Positions 10,746 to 21,660 of a stretch of DNA of 64,000 nucleotides are shown here, piece after piece. Below the pieces are notes generated by a model. The model had not been told where the DNA came from and searched no databases. It worked only from the letters and a program-made list of their open reading frames with translations. Within the stretch, counting starts at the first letter, position 1, and every line of letters begins with the position of its first letter. The stretch is taken from positions 170,418-234,417 of the forward strand of contig QJPP01003457.1 in the NCBI GenBank assembly GCA_003996215.1, given 5' to 3'. The stretch is from Jaltomata sinuosa (lineage: Eukaryota; Streptophyta; Magnoliopsida; Solanales; Solanaceae). Both the position numbers and the translations under genes were made by a program.

Positions 10746-10759
10746 TTTTTCTTGTAATG
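10746..10759 (-). repeat. CACTA right terminal inverted repeat
   Basis: TTTTTCTTGTAATG, inverted relative to 70-83 with one mismatch. It is followed by TAC (10760-10762), the right target duplication. Confidence 0.93.
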
Positions 10760-10762
10760 TAC

Positions 10763-11879
10763 ACTTCATTACTAGCAGTTAGGGAGGAACGAGTGCCAAC
10801 ATAGAGGATTCAAGAAGGTCAAAGTGTGTAACAGGGATGCCAAGGAAAAGTTAAGGGCTCAAAGGGGGTTGACTAGGATCAATGTCAAGGGGAGGGACTT
10901 TTAGGTAAAGTGACTATTCTAAGAGGGCCTAATATCATCTTTCAAGATAAGTAACATCTAGTATTTTACCTTGAATCACATTCGGGGTAAGTTCTAGATG
11001 ACAGGCACTCACAAGAACAAAGAAGTCCTTACCACACAAGGCATCACAACACGAGAAGTTCACAATTAGACTCAAAATTAATTAGAACGAATGACTTTTG
11101 ACAAGCTATTCCGAGTTCCACACAACTCATTAGTGAATCAATCAAGCCAAACGGAGAGTGTGTAAGTCATGACAAGAGAATGTTTTCTTCAAAATTCATT
11201 TTCCCCTCTTTTCTCAATTTTTTCAAATTCTTTTGCCACGAAAATTTTTTGGTGGTCACATTTGAGACAAGTGAGACACATACTTAAAATAAATACTAAA
11301 ACTTGGCATTTCCCTTAAGAAATTCACCTCTCAATCTATCATAGGAAAATGTCACCCTGTTAGACACAAAAAATAAAGAAAAAAATTTGCTCCTTAGGAA
11401 AGAACAGTAGCATGAAGAAAACCCTCGGAGTTTATTTAAAACTAACTATTATTTACAAAGGAAATGTTTGAGTTATGCGCTCATAAATAATTGGAGAACT
11501 AGGCCTGGCGTATACACTAAGCATGACTTACAAGACGCATATAGTGAAATAGTTATCGTGTTGGACTAACGCAGCAATAAGGCAACCTCACATCCAAAGA
11601 AATAATAACCAAATCAAGATCAGCAAGGGCACCAATACATCAAAACAACTAGAATATCCACATCCCTAAGTTAAAGTATAGCATTGCCCCCAATGCACGA
11701 GAATGGTACAAAAAGATTAGGAGAAGAAACTCTTTGTATACTCTAAGACTGAGGAGGATGCCTTCTAGAATAATAGGGGTGTCGCCCACTCGTATGGCCT
11801 AGACTCTGGTTGAATTTAAGAATACTTTGGATTAATCTTAAACCTGACCATGGAAGGGATTGATGTGTCCCATGCAACT
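10763..11879. other. Unassigned repeat-like DNA
   Basis: About 1.1 kb with no supported reading frame on either strand and no recognised terminal repeats. It is probably eroded retrotransposon sequence because it leads into gag-like remnants, but nothing in it proves this. Confidence 0.35.
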
Positions 11880-12340
11880 TAAAGATGACCATAAGGGTCG
11901 AAAATTTTCCATTTATCTGGGAGTGTCATCAGCTCATGGAAAGAGAGCATCGGGGGATCCCAGTTGGATCCAATTTGATGATGAGCAACTTTCTCATAAG
12001 GCAAATGCTTATCTTGTTGATCCTGCAAAGGGAGCTTCTATTGCCAGGTGACATCCACACCCGACTCCACCACTTCCTGAATTTTAGATGTCTCAATACT
12101 ATTTTTTGGGTTATCACCTACACACCAACAAACTAAGGGACTCCTTTCTCTCTAGGGTGATACTGGGGTAGAAGCATGAAAATTCAAATCCAAACCCAAA
12201 TGTGGAGTGCCTGATGTGTTAATATCCAAGTCCTTCCATATGGCATCAACATTTCCTTCTATTTTATCGATCTGAGCATACAATGTGCACAAATTAGTCA
12301 TCACTAGTTTCAATACTAATTTGATAGCATTCTGAATCAT
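11880..12340 (-). pseudogene. Unassigned minus-strand coding remnant
   Basis: Read on the minus strand, two pieces join into an acceptable protein-like stretch. 12340-12152 reads LVMTNLCTLYAQIDKIEGN then VDAIWKDLDINTSGTPHLG. A frame below about 12130 contains IQEVVESGVDVTWQ, a stop, then SFHELMTLPDKWKIFDPYG. The composition looks like real protein (charged helices, spaced Trp/Pro) rather than shadow ORFs. I cannot place it in a family; gag-like or envelope-position retroelement proteins are possible. Low certainty. Confidence 0.3.
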
Positions 12341-12344
12341 GGAT

Positions 12345-12731
12345 GGAATATCTCTATCAAGTAGTCAGTTCCAACTTCACCTCTATCAAGAAGCTAGAGC
12401 AACAAATGAGTCAGGTTTCTACAACTTTAAATCTATGACAGAAAGATACACTGCCTATTGACACCTTGCCCAATCCAATAAATGATGGCCAATGCATGGC
12501 AGATACCACACAAAATGGTAAAGTAATGGTAGATAAGGCAGAAGAAGTTGTTGAATCTAAGATTCCAGAAGAGAAGGTTCATGTAAAGTCTTGGGTGATA
12601 ATGAATAAAGTGGGAGAGGAGAAATATACAATTGATGGTAATCATCCAGTCATTTTTTAGGCTGTAAAAAAAGAAATCGATAAAGCTCTATTTTATGTAG
12701 AAAAAGATTCTCCAGCAAAGAAGAAGGAAAA
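12345..12731 (+). pseudogene. Athila-type gag C-terminal fragment
   Basis: Reads FTSIKKLEQQMSQVSTTLNL, then TLPIDTLPNPINDGQCMA and NGKVMVDKAEEVVE. This matches the gag/protease linker of Athila-type gypsy elements (a coiled segment, then a 'P-NPxN(D/E)GQC-A-T-R/QxGK' motif). Two stops interrupt it (TGA near 12436 and TAG at 12658). It is cut off at 12731 by the first Tekay LTR. The rest of this host element is not found on the other side in order; only an integrase piece appears at 29290. Confidence 0.65.
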
Positions 12732-14585
12732 TGTAACACCCCAAAACCTCCAAGCCTAGACTCAGCTCAGAAAACCAGTAAGAAATAAAAAATTTCCAAT
12801 TGCCAACCAAACCAAGAGTCAGATCCACGAGCCATGGAATAGTCCACGAGTCGTGGACTGGACTCCTGGAACTAAGATCAGAGGCCAGCCACTTTGAAGT
12901 CAAGTTCACGAACAAGTTTCACAAACTATGGAATTTCCCATGAGTCATGAACCACACTAGTGGAACCAATTCCAGTAGCTCAGATTTCCTGCTCAGGAAC
13001 CACGACAGGGTTCCATGAGCCGTGGAAGTTTCCACGAGTCGTGGAACCTATCCATGGAACCTGAGATGCGAGTTTTCCAATAGAATTTAAGTTAATTTCT
13101 CAAGGGAAATTCAGACCTTTCCTTCTTATTTTAGCTCCCACTATAAATAATCTTAGGCTTATTTTATTTAAGAAAAAACTCTAAAATAAATCAGTTTCCT
13201 CTCAAGTCAGTTCTCAAGCAAAAATGAGTGTTTTTCTCCAAATTTTCAGACCTAGGGCTTTCTCCTCCAAGCTTCAACTTCAGATTTCCTTGAAGAATCT
13301 CCTTCTACCAGGTATGTGGGTATTCAAAAAGGGTTTGGTCCACCCTTATGACCAAAAACTCTCAGCTTTTTTACAGTTTTCCACGAATTTAAGAACTAGG
13401 GTTCCTACCCAATTATGCAAATCATTCTAGAGTTCGGTTCTTATGATTCCACATGATTTATATCCTGCTTTATAGGAATTGCAATATATTTTAATGATTT
13501 GCATGAGTTTTCACCATGACTTGAGAAATCAAGAAATTAGTCCTAAAATCAGAATTTAGACAGTGTTAAGTCCACTACAGAATTTCAGAAAAATTAGTGA
13601 TTTTAGACCATTTTAGTCTTGTCTCAGAAAAATTCAGGACTTCAGTTTTAATGAGCTATTGGTCTTCATGTTGGGAGTAGTGTTTATCATCGAGTTGGAC
13701 TAGGGTTCAGCATACCCTTAAGGTCCCAGAACTACGTGCCAACATAGGTTTATAAGTCCTCTTTGTTGGGCATCATATTTAGTGATCACGCCACCGTCAT
13801 GCCTTTATACCCTAGCAAGGTATATTGGGTCCTTTCAATGGGGAGTATACATTAGACTCCACGTTTAGCTCACGTGGTTTATTTCGGTTAATAGACTCTC
13901 CCACAGTATTAGTTTCAGTAAGGTACCTTAGGACCACAGCTTATATTTATTCTCAGCTTTCAGCATATTTTCAGTTTACTCTTGCATTTTTAGCTATTTA
14001 TGCATGCTTTTATTTTGGGCCTATGTATTGCAGTTTAGTTTAGTTTACAGCATTTCAGTATTTTAGCATATTTATATTCCAGTCAGCCTTGCATATCCCT
14101 CATGCCCAATACATTCAAAGTACTGATGCATACTCTATATGTTGCATTATATCATGATGCAGGTTCAGGTTCTCAGCTTCAGCCTCGTGATTAGCTCGCC
14201 TGGTGCCATATAAACGACAATCGGTGGTGAGTCCTCATCATCCGAGGATATATATTTTACATGTTCTTTTGGAGTTAGTCAGTTTGTCCTTATTTCCAGT
14301 ACTTGGAGTTAGTTGGGGGCTTATCCCAACAACTCATCAGTATTAGAGGCTTTCAGATATAGAGTCAAACTTCCGCTTATATAGTTCTGTTGATTTTCAA
14401 ACAGAACATCATTTCAGATTCTTTTAGATTTATTATTCCTTTCAGTTATGATTTATTCAATATGCTTCTGTTTGTTTAGAATTATATTCAGTATGCTTGT
14501 GATATGCCAGTTTCACTGTTAGCTTAGGGTCACTTGTGATCCTAGGTCCCGTGCTACATCTAGGGTCTAGTCTCGGGGCATGACA
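12732..14585 (+). repeat. LTR1 of the Tekay array
   Basis: Starts TGTAACACCCC and ends GGCATGACA. U3 carries inverted-repeat words such as TTCCACGAGTCGTGGAA (13030-13046). A TATA box is at 13142-13149. Compared with LTR2 it lacks about 60 bp near 13550 but keeps about 37 bp near 14520 that LTR2 has lost. Confidence 0.93.
13142..13149 (+). promoter_or_regulatory. TATA box of LTR1
   Basis: TATAAATA in the context CACTATAAATAATCTTAGGC. The same context recurs in LTR2 and in both LTRs of element E, so this is the conserved promoter position at the U3/R border. Confidence 0.8.
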
Positions 14586-14589
14586 AACT

Positions 14590-14601
14590 TGGTATCAGAG
14601 C
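14590..14601 (+). other. Primer binding site (initiator tRNA-Met)
   Basis: TGGTATCAGAGC, four bases after the LTR end, complementary to the 3' end of plant initiator tRNA-Met. Typical of Tekay elements. Confidence 0.93.
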
Positions 14602-14798
14602 ATTAGGTTCAAGAGTCCTAGGGTGTCTGAAAGCCACACTAAGTAGTGTCTCTCTCATGGGTGTGAAGCTCGCCACACTTATGAGGGAGAGGCTATGAGA
14701 TGTTTTAAGAAAAACTTTTCTTCTTTCATTATCCTTATCGTGCGATGAATTCTAGTTCAGTTTCTCCTTTCTAATCCATTCGTTATGCATTTCAGATC

Positions 14799-17430
14799 AT
14801 GCCTCCTCACAGAGCTAACACCCATAATGCTAACGCTAATCCTCTGTCCCCAGACCATGAAGTTACAAATGCAAAGTTTCATAAGGCAATCCAGTTGTTG
14901 GCTCAGACCATAGCCAATCAGGCTAATCAACAAGCCCCAGTTCCTGCAAACCCCACTGGTGGATCAGCTGCAGCCTGGGTCTGAGATTTTGTTCGCATGA
15001 ATTTGCCAGAGTTTCTAGGGTCAAGGGTTGGTGAAGACCCACAGAATTTCATCGATGAGATCAAGAAGATTCTTGAGGTGATTCCAGTGACTGGTACTAA
15101 TAGTGTTGGGTTAGCATCTTATCAACTCAAGGATGTGGCTCATATCTGGTTCACATAGTGGAAAGACAACAGAGGTGCGAATGCAGCTCCTACGACATGG
15201 GATTGTTTTGCTGGAGCTTTTCTGGAGAGGTTCATCTCGAGAGAGTTGAGAGAGGCTAAGGCCCAAGAGTTTATGAATCTGAGACAGTGATCGATGTTGG
15301 TACAGGAATATGGGTTGAAGTTCACTCAGCTCTCCAGGTATGCCTCATCTATGGTGGGTGATCCGCGGGCACAAATGGACAAGTTCTTGTATGGGGTATC
15401 CGACTTAGTGAAAATAGAGTGCAGGAATGCTATGTTATTAGGGGATATGAATATCTCTAGATTGATGACCCATGCTCAGCAGGTTTAGAAAGATAAGCTT
15501 TAGGAGATGGCTAAAGATAATAAGAAGGCTAGGATAGGCAACTATGAATATTATCAGCAGAGGTCGGGTGGTGGGAATCATTCACAGTTCCAGCAAAGTT
15601 CGGTAGCCCCAGCACCTTCATCAGCTAGTGCTCCAACTCCCAGGCCTCGATAGGATCAGAAAAATCTAGCACCAAGCTTTAAATATTAGGGCAGTATTTC
15701 ACGTAACTGCACTTTTCCAACCTACTCCAAGTATGGTAAGAGTCATCCAGGAGAGTATTTGGCTAGCAGAGAAGGGTGTTTTGGGTGAGCTCGGCCATAG
15801 GTTAAAGGAGTGCCCTTTCACCATGCAAGGACAGGGAGGTAACAGAGCTCAGTCTACCACTTCAGCAGCTCTAGCAGGTTGCACAGCTCAACAGAGTACT
15901 ACTTCTGGCACAAGTGGCGGCCAGTGGCAGAACCATCTCTATGATATGTCTTCACACCAGGAATAAGAGAGTTCACCAGATGTAGTCACTGATATGTTAT
16001 CAGTCTTCTCTCTTGATGTTTATGCCTTGTTAAACCCAGGTGCTTCTCTATATTTTGTAACCCCGTATGTTGCATGTAAATTTGGAGTCAGCCTTGAAAA
16101 ACTCTTAGAACCCATCCCAGTCACCACTTCAGTTGGTGAGTTAGTCTGAGCTAAGAGGGTGTATAGAGATTGCCCAGTTTTAATCCATCATAAAGTTACC
16201 TCAGCATATTTAATAGAGTTAGATATGACCAACTTCGATGTCATTCTCGGCATGGATTGGCTACACACATGTTATGCCTCAGTCGACTACAGAACTAGAG
16301 TCATGAAATTCAAATTTCTAGATGAGCCTATCTTAGAATGGAAGGGTAGTCCTCCAACATCAAAAGGTCATTTTATATCTTACCTCAAAGTTAGGAAGAT
16401 TATCGCAAAAGGGTTACATCTACGACATAGTCTGGGTTAGGGATTCTGAGTCTGAAACCCCACCTCTTTCATCAATTGCGGTAGTCAGTGAATTTTCAAA
16501 GGTGTTTCTTGAAGATCTGCTCGGGTTCCCTCCTGAGCAGGAGATCAACTTTGTAATAGACCTTCTTTCAGATATGCAACCCATATCTATTCCTCCTTAC
16601 AGAATGGCTCCAGCTGAGCTTAAAGAGTTGAAGGAACAGCTTATAGACCTCCTAAATAAGGGCTTCATCAGACCCAGCATCTCTCCATGGGGTGCTCCAG
16701 TCCTCTTCATGCATAAAAAAGATGGTTCTCTAAAGATGTGTATAGACTACCGTCAGTTGAACAAGATCACAATCAATAATAAGTATCCCATCCCCAAAAT
16801 TGATGACTTGTTCGACCAGCTTCAGGGTGCTAGCTACTTCTCTAAGATTGACCTCAGATTCGGTTATCATCAGCTGAGATCTAGAGAGTATGACATTCCA
16901 AAGATAGCTTTTAGAACTCGGTATGGTCACTACGAATTTGTGGTTATGTGTTTTGGACTAATGAATGCTCCTGCAGCTTTTATGGACTTGATGAACAGGG
17001 TGTTCAAGCAGTATTTGGACATGTTCATTATTGTCTTCATAGATGATATTCTAGTCTACTTGCAGAGTGAGAAGGAGCATGTTAATCATTTAAGAGTGGT
17101 GTTGCAAACTCTCAAGGATCGATAGTTGTTCGCTAATTTCAGTAAGTGCGAGTTTTGGTTGCAGTCAGTCGCCTTTTTAGGTCATGAAGTGTCTAAGGAG
17201 GGTATTCGAGTAGATTCTCAGAATATTAAGGCAGTAAAGAATTAGCCTAGACCCATTTCTCTGATAGACATTAGGAGCTTTTTGGGTTTGGCTGGTTACT
17301 ACAAGAGATTTGTGAAGGGTTTTTCATCCATAGCTTCTCCATTGACTAGGCTGACTCAGAAGAAGGTCAAGTTCCAGTAGTAAGATAAGTGTGAGAAAAT
17401 TTTCCAAGTGTTGAAAACTAGGTTGACCAC
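14799..17430 (+). pseudogene. Body A, first part: gag-protease-RT patch
   Basis: gag starts at ATG 14799. It contains FIDEIKKILEVIPVTG and FTQLSRYASSMVGD but has stops at 14982 and 15156. The zinc knuckle near 15710-15800 has lost cysteines (TYSKYGKSHPGEY). The protease region (15,990-16,440) keeps VILGMDWL, but its active-site word reads NPGAS. RT (16502-17125) keeps FIDD and the YPIP and KIDLR motifs; the thumb follows. Two frameshifts break it: a 5-bp deletion near 15788 and an extra A near 16408. From PBS to 17440 it is collinear with body B at a constant offset of 8964 with no indels, and from about 15155 on nearly identical. At 17431-17440 it jumps back into gag. Confidence 0.9.
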
Positions 17431-20400
17431 AGCCCCAGTTCCTGCAAACCCCACTGGTGGATCAGCTGCAGCCTGGGTCTGAGATTTTGTTCGCATGAAT
17501 TTGCCAGAGTTTCTAGGGTCAAGGGTTGGTGAAGACCCACAAAATTTCATCGATGAGATCAAGAAGATTCTTGAGGTGATTCCAGTGACTGGTACTAATA
17601 GTGTTGGGTTAGCATCTTATCAACTCAAGGATGTGGCTCATATCTGGTTCACGCAGTGAAAAGATAATAGGGGTGCGAATACAGCTCCTGCAACATGGGA
17701 TTGTTTTGCTGGGGCTTATCTGTACGTAGCCCCATTACCTTCATAAGCTAGTGCTCCATTTCCTAGGCCTCGACAGGATCAGAAAAGGTGAGCACCAGGC
17801 TCTAAATATCATGGCAATGTTTCAGGTAACCGCACTTTTCCATGCTGCTCCAAGTGTGGTAAGAATCATCCAGGGGAGTGTTTGGTTGGTAGACAAGGGT
17901 GTTTTGGGTGTGGTCAGCTCAGCCATAGGTTGAAAGAGTGCCCTTCTTCCAGGCAAGGACAGGGAGGTAACAGAGCTTAGTCTACCACTTCAGCAGCTCC
18001 AACAGGTCGCACAACTCAATAGAGTACTACTTCTGTCATATGTGACGATCAGCATCAGAACCTTCTTTATGCCATGTCTTCACACCAAGATCTGGAGAGT
18101 TCACCAGATGTAGTCACTGGTATGTTACCAGTCTTCTCTCTTGATGTTTATGCCTTGTTAGACCCAGGGGCTTCTCTATCTTTTGTAACCCCGTATGTTG
18201 CATGTAAATTCAGGGTCAGCCCTGAAAAACTCTTAGAATCCATCCCAGTCTCCACTCCAGTTGGTGAGTCAGTCCTAGCTAACAAGGTGTATAGAGATTG
18301 CCTAGTTTCAGTCCTTCATAAAGTCACCTCAGCAGATTTAGTAGAGTTAGATATGACCAACTTCGATGTCATTCTCATCATGGATTAGCTACATACATGT
18401 GATGCCTCAATCGACTACAGAACTAGAGTCATGAAATTCCAGTTTCCAAATAAGCCTATTGTAGAATGGAAGGGTAGTCCTCCAACATCAAAAGGTCATT
18501 TCATATCTTACCTCAAAGCTAGGAAGATGATCTCAAAGGGTTACATCTACCACATAGTCCAGGTTAAGGATTCCGAGTCTGAAACCCCACCTTTTTTGTC
18601 AGTTTTGATAGTCAGTGAATTTCCAGAGGTATTTCCTAAAGATCTGCCCAGAGTCCCTCCTGAGTAGGAGATCGACATTGTGATAGACTTTCTTCCAGAT
18701 ATGAAGCCCATATCTATTCCTCCTTACAGAATTGCTCCACCTGAGCTAAAGGAGTTGACGGAATAACTTAGAGACCTCTTAGATAAGGGCTTCATCAGAC
18801 CTAGCATCTCTCCATGGGGTGCTCCAGTCCTCTTCGTGCATAAGAAAGACCAGCTTCAGGATGCCAGCTACTTCTTTAAGATTGACCTCAGATCCGGCTA
18901 TCATCGGCGCAGATTTAGAGAGTGTGACATTCCAAAGACAGCCTTTAGAACTCCGTATGGTCACTACGAATTTATGGTTATGTCTTTTGGACTAACGAAT
19001 GCTCCTACAACTTTTATGGACTTGATGAATAGGGTGTTCAAGCAGTTTTTGGACATATTCATTATTTTCTTCATAGATGATATTCTAGTCTACTTGCGGA
19101 GTGATAAGGAGCATGTTAATCATTTAAGAGTGGTGATGCAAACTCTCACGGATCAATAGTTGTTTGCCAATTTTAGTAAGTGCGAGTTTTGGTTGCAGTC
19201 AGTCACCTTTCTAGGTCATGTAGTGTCTAAGGAGGGTATTCGAGTAGATTCTCATAAGATTGAGGCAGTAAAGAATTGGCCTAGACCCACTTCTCCAATA
19301 GACATTAGGAGCTTTTTGGGTTTGGCTGGTTACTACAGGAGATTTGTGGAGGGGTTTTCATCTATAGCTTCTCCATTGACTAGGCTGACTCAGAAGAAGG
19401 TCAAGTTACAGTGGTCAGATGAGTGGGAGAAAAACTTCCAAGATTTGAAAACTAGGTTGACCACAGCCCCAGTTTTGACTCTACCAGAGGGTTCAAATGG
19501 TTTTGTAGTGTACTATGATGCGTCCAGAGTTGTCCTCGGTTGTATTCTGATGCAGCATGGTAGAGTCATTTCTTATGCCTTCACACAGCTTAAGACTTAT
19601 GAGAAGAACTACCCGACTCATGATCTTGAGTTAGCAGCAATGGTCTTTGCCTTGAAAATTTGGAGACACTACTTGTATGGTGTCCATGTAGATGTGTTTA
19701 CTGACCATAAGAGCCTTCAGTATGTGTTCGCATAGAGAGAGTTGAATCTTCGTCAGAGGAGGTGGCTAGAGCTTCTCAAGGACTATGACATGAGCGTGCT
19801 TTACCATCTAGGTAAGGCCAATGTAGTAGCTGATGCACTTAGTAGGTTATCCATGGGTAGTGTGTCACAGGTCGAGGAAGGAAAGAAGGAACTAGCCAAA
19901 GATGTTCACAGGCTTGCTCCGTTAAGGGTTCACCTCACAGATTCATCAGAAGGTGATGTCATTGTTCAGAATGGGTCAGAGTCTTCATTGGTAGCCGAGG
20001 TGAAGGAAAAGCAAAATAGTGATCCCATCTTACTTCAGCTAAAAGGTGTTGTCCAACAGCATAGAGTAGAGGTTTTCTCCCAAGGAGGAGATAGTGTACT
20101 TCGTTATCAGGGTCGGCTATGTGTTCCTAATATAGGTGGCTTGAGGTAGCATATTTTGATAGAGGCTCATAGCTCCAGGTATTCCATCTATCCTGGTGCC
20201 ACAAATATGTACCGTGGCCTACGGGAAGTCTATTTGTGGAATGGTATGAAGAGAGACATTGCTAATTTTATGGCTAAGTGTCCTAACTGCCAGCAAGTGA
20301 AGGTAGAAAATCAGCGACAGGGTGGTATGACTCAGGAGATGGACATTCCTACTTGGAAGTGGGAGATCATCAATATGGACTTCATTACAGGTTTACCTCG

Positions 20401-21355
20401 TACTTACAGATAGCATGATTCTATTTGGGTAATTGTAGATAGGATGACCAAATCAGCCCACTTCTTAGTTGTTAAGACTACCGATTCAGTAGAGGACTAC
20501 GCTAGACTCTACATCCACGAGATATTCAAGTTGCATAGAGTTCCCATATCCATCATCTCAGATAAGGGTACTCATTTCACATCTCAGTTTTGGATATTAT
20601 TCCAGAAGGGTCTTGGTACTCAGGTTAATCTTAGCACAGCTTTTCACCCACAGACAGATGGAGAGGTAGAGCATACCATTCAGACTTTAGAGGATATGTT
20701 GAGAGCTTGTGTAATCAAATTAAAATTTAATTGGGATGGTCACTTCCCTCTTATAGAATTTGCCTATAATAACAATTTTCACTCTAACATTCAGATAGCT
20801 CTGTATGAGGCACTCTATTGGTGAAGGTGTAGATCACCTATAGGCTGGTTTGAGGTAGGTGAAACAGCTTTGATAGGGCCAGATTTAGTACATGAGACTA
20901 TGGAGAAGGTTCATCTTATTAAAGAAAGGTTGAAGGCAGCTCAAAGTCGTCAGAAATCTTATGCAGATGTGAGAAGAAGGGAGCTAGAGTTTGAGGTTGA
21001 TGATTGGGTTTTTCTAAAAGTGTCACCCATGAAGGATGTGATGAGATTTGGCAAGAATGGAAAGCTCAATCCCAGATATGTGGGTCCTTACAAAATCCTG
21101 AAGAGGATTGGTAATATGGCATATGAGTCAGAGTTGCAAATAGAACTAGCAGCATTTCATCCAGTCTTTCACATTTCTCTGTTAAAGAAGTGTGTGGGTG
21201 ATTCAAGTTCGATTATTCCTTTAGAGATTATAGTTATGAAGGATAGCCTCACCTACGAGAAGGTTCCAGTTAAGATTCTTGACAGCCAGGTGCGTAGGTT
21301 GAAAGATAAGGAAGTCGCCTCACTAAAGGTTTTGTGGAGGAACCAGTCAGTTTAG
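17431..21355 (+). pseudogene. Body A, second part: gag remnant through integrase
   Basis: Starts mid-gag, repeating 14933-15150, then a 375-bp in-frame gag deletion at about 17720. An intact CCHC zinc knuckle follows (CFGCGQLSHRLKEC, near 17900). The protease is at 18074-18388 (DPGAS). RT has a 93-bp in-frame deletion at about 18847 that removes 31 codons but keeps FIDD. RNase H covers about 19440-19860 (YYDASR; HDLELAA; DALSRL). The integrase has an HHCC-type region (CPNCQQVK), a DDE core (ISDKGTHF) and a GPY/F region (YVGPYKILKRIG), then a chromodomain-like tail to about 21430. The whole stretch from 17495 to 21355 stays in one frame, interrupted by stops including TAG at 19157, 19733, 20147, 20411 and 21353 and TGA at 20822. 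Best-preserved coding frame in the window. Confidence 0.9.
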
Positions 21356-21647
21356 AAAGCTACTTGGGAAGCAGAAGCAGCAATGATGACCAAGTACCCA
21401 CACCTCTTCCATTCTGATCCAGCTTCAGCTTGAGGTAATAGTTCCTCTTTAGTTTCCTGGCCTTATCATGCATCTCGGTCTCAGCGTTATGTTTCCCTTA
21501 GTTATTCCTATATTTTCATCATGTTTCCATGTCCTTAGAACTCAATTCAGACAGATATTAGCTTCTAGTACTCAATGGGTAGGGATTCCAGCTCTTTCCC
21601 CTCCCAAACTCAGCTTGTTTAGTCTTCATTCGAGGATGAATGATCGC
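21356..21647 (+). other. 3' untranslated region of body A
   Basis: Remains of the chromodomain end (to about 21430), then about 220 bp non-coding up to the polypurine tract. No other feature. Confidence 0.6.
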
Positions 21648-21660
21648 AAGGAGGAAATAT
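21648..21660 (+). other. Polypurine tract before LTR2
   Basis: AAGGAGGAAATAT directly before the LTR start. Body B and element E have AAGGGGGAGATAT at the same place, so this copy is slightly mutated. It is the plus-strand priming site. Confidence 0.8.

Larger units (their letters stand above)
70..10759 (+). mobile_element. Complete CACTA (En/Spm) DNA transposon with TIRs and TSD
   Basis: The left end begins CACTACAAGAAAAA at 70-83. The right end TTTTTCTTGTAATG at 10746-10759 is its inverted copy with one mismatch. Both ends are flanked by the trinucleotide TAC (67-69 and 10760-10762), matching the 3-bp target duplication of CACTA elements. Inside, in element order, lie a TNP2-type transposase remnant, a TNPA-like gene, and a region with a SINE end, an ABC transporter fragment and a LINE scrap. 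Subterminal repeats sit just inside the right end. All recognised transposase exons read on the plus strand. The transposase is broken, so the copy is probably immobile by itself, though its ends could be recognised in trans. Confidence 0.93.

Noticed and set aside
14590..14601. Possible tRNA gene at TGGTATCAGAGC sites
   Set aside because: Only the primer-binding complement of the tRNA 3' end; no tRNA body. The same applies to 23554, 50029 and 31129.
16730..16930. Minus-strand ORFs across RT (also 18779-18964, 25616-25894, 52145-52372)
   Set aside because: Antisense shadows of the conserved RT coding sequence, recurring at the same place in each body.
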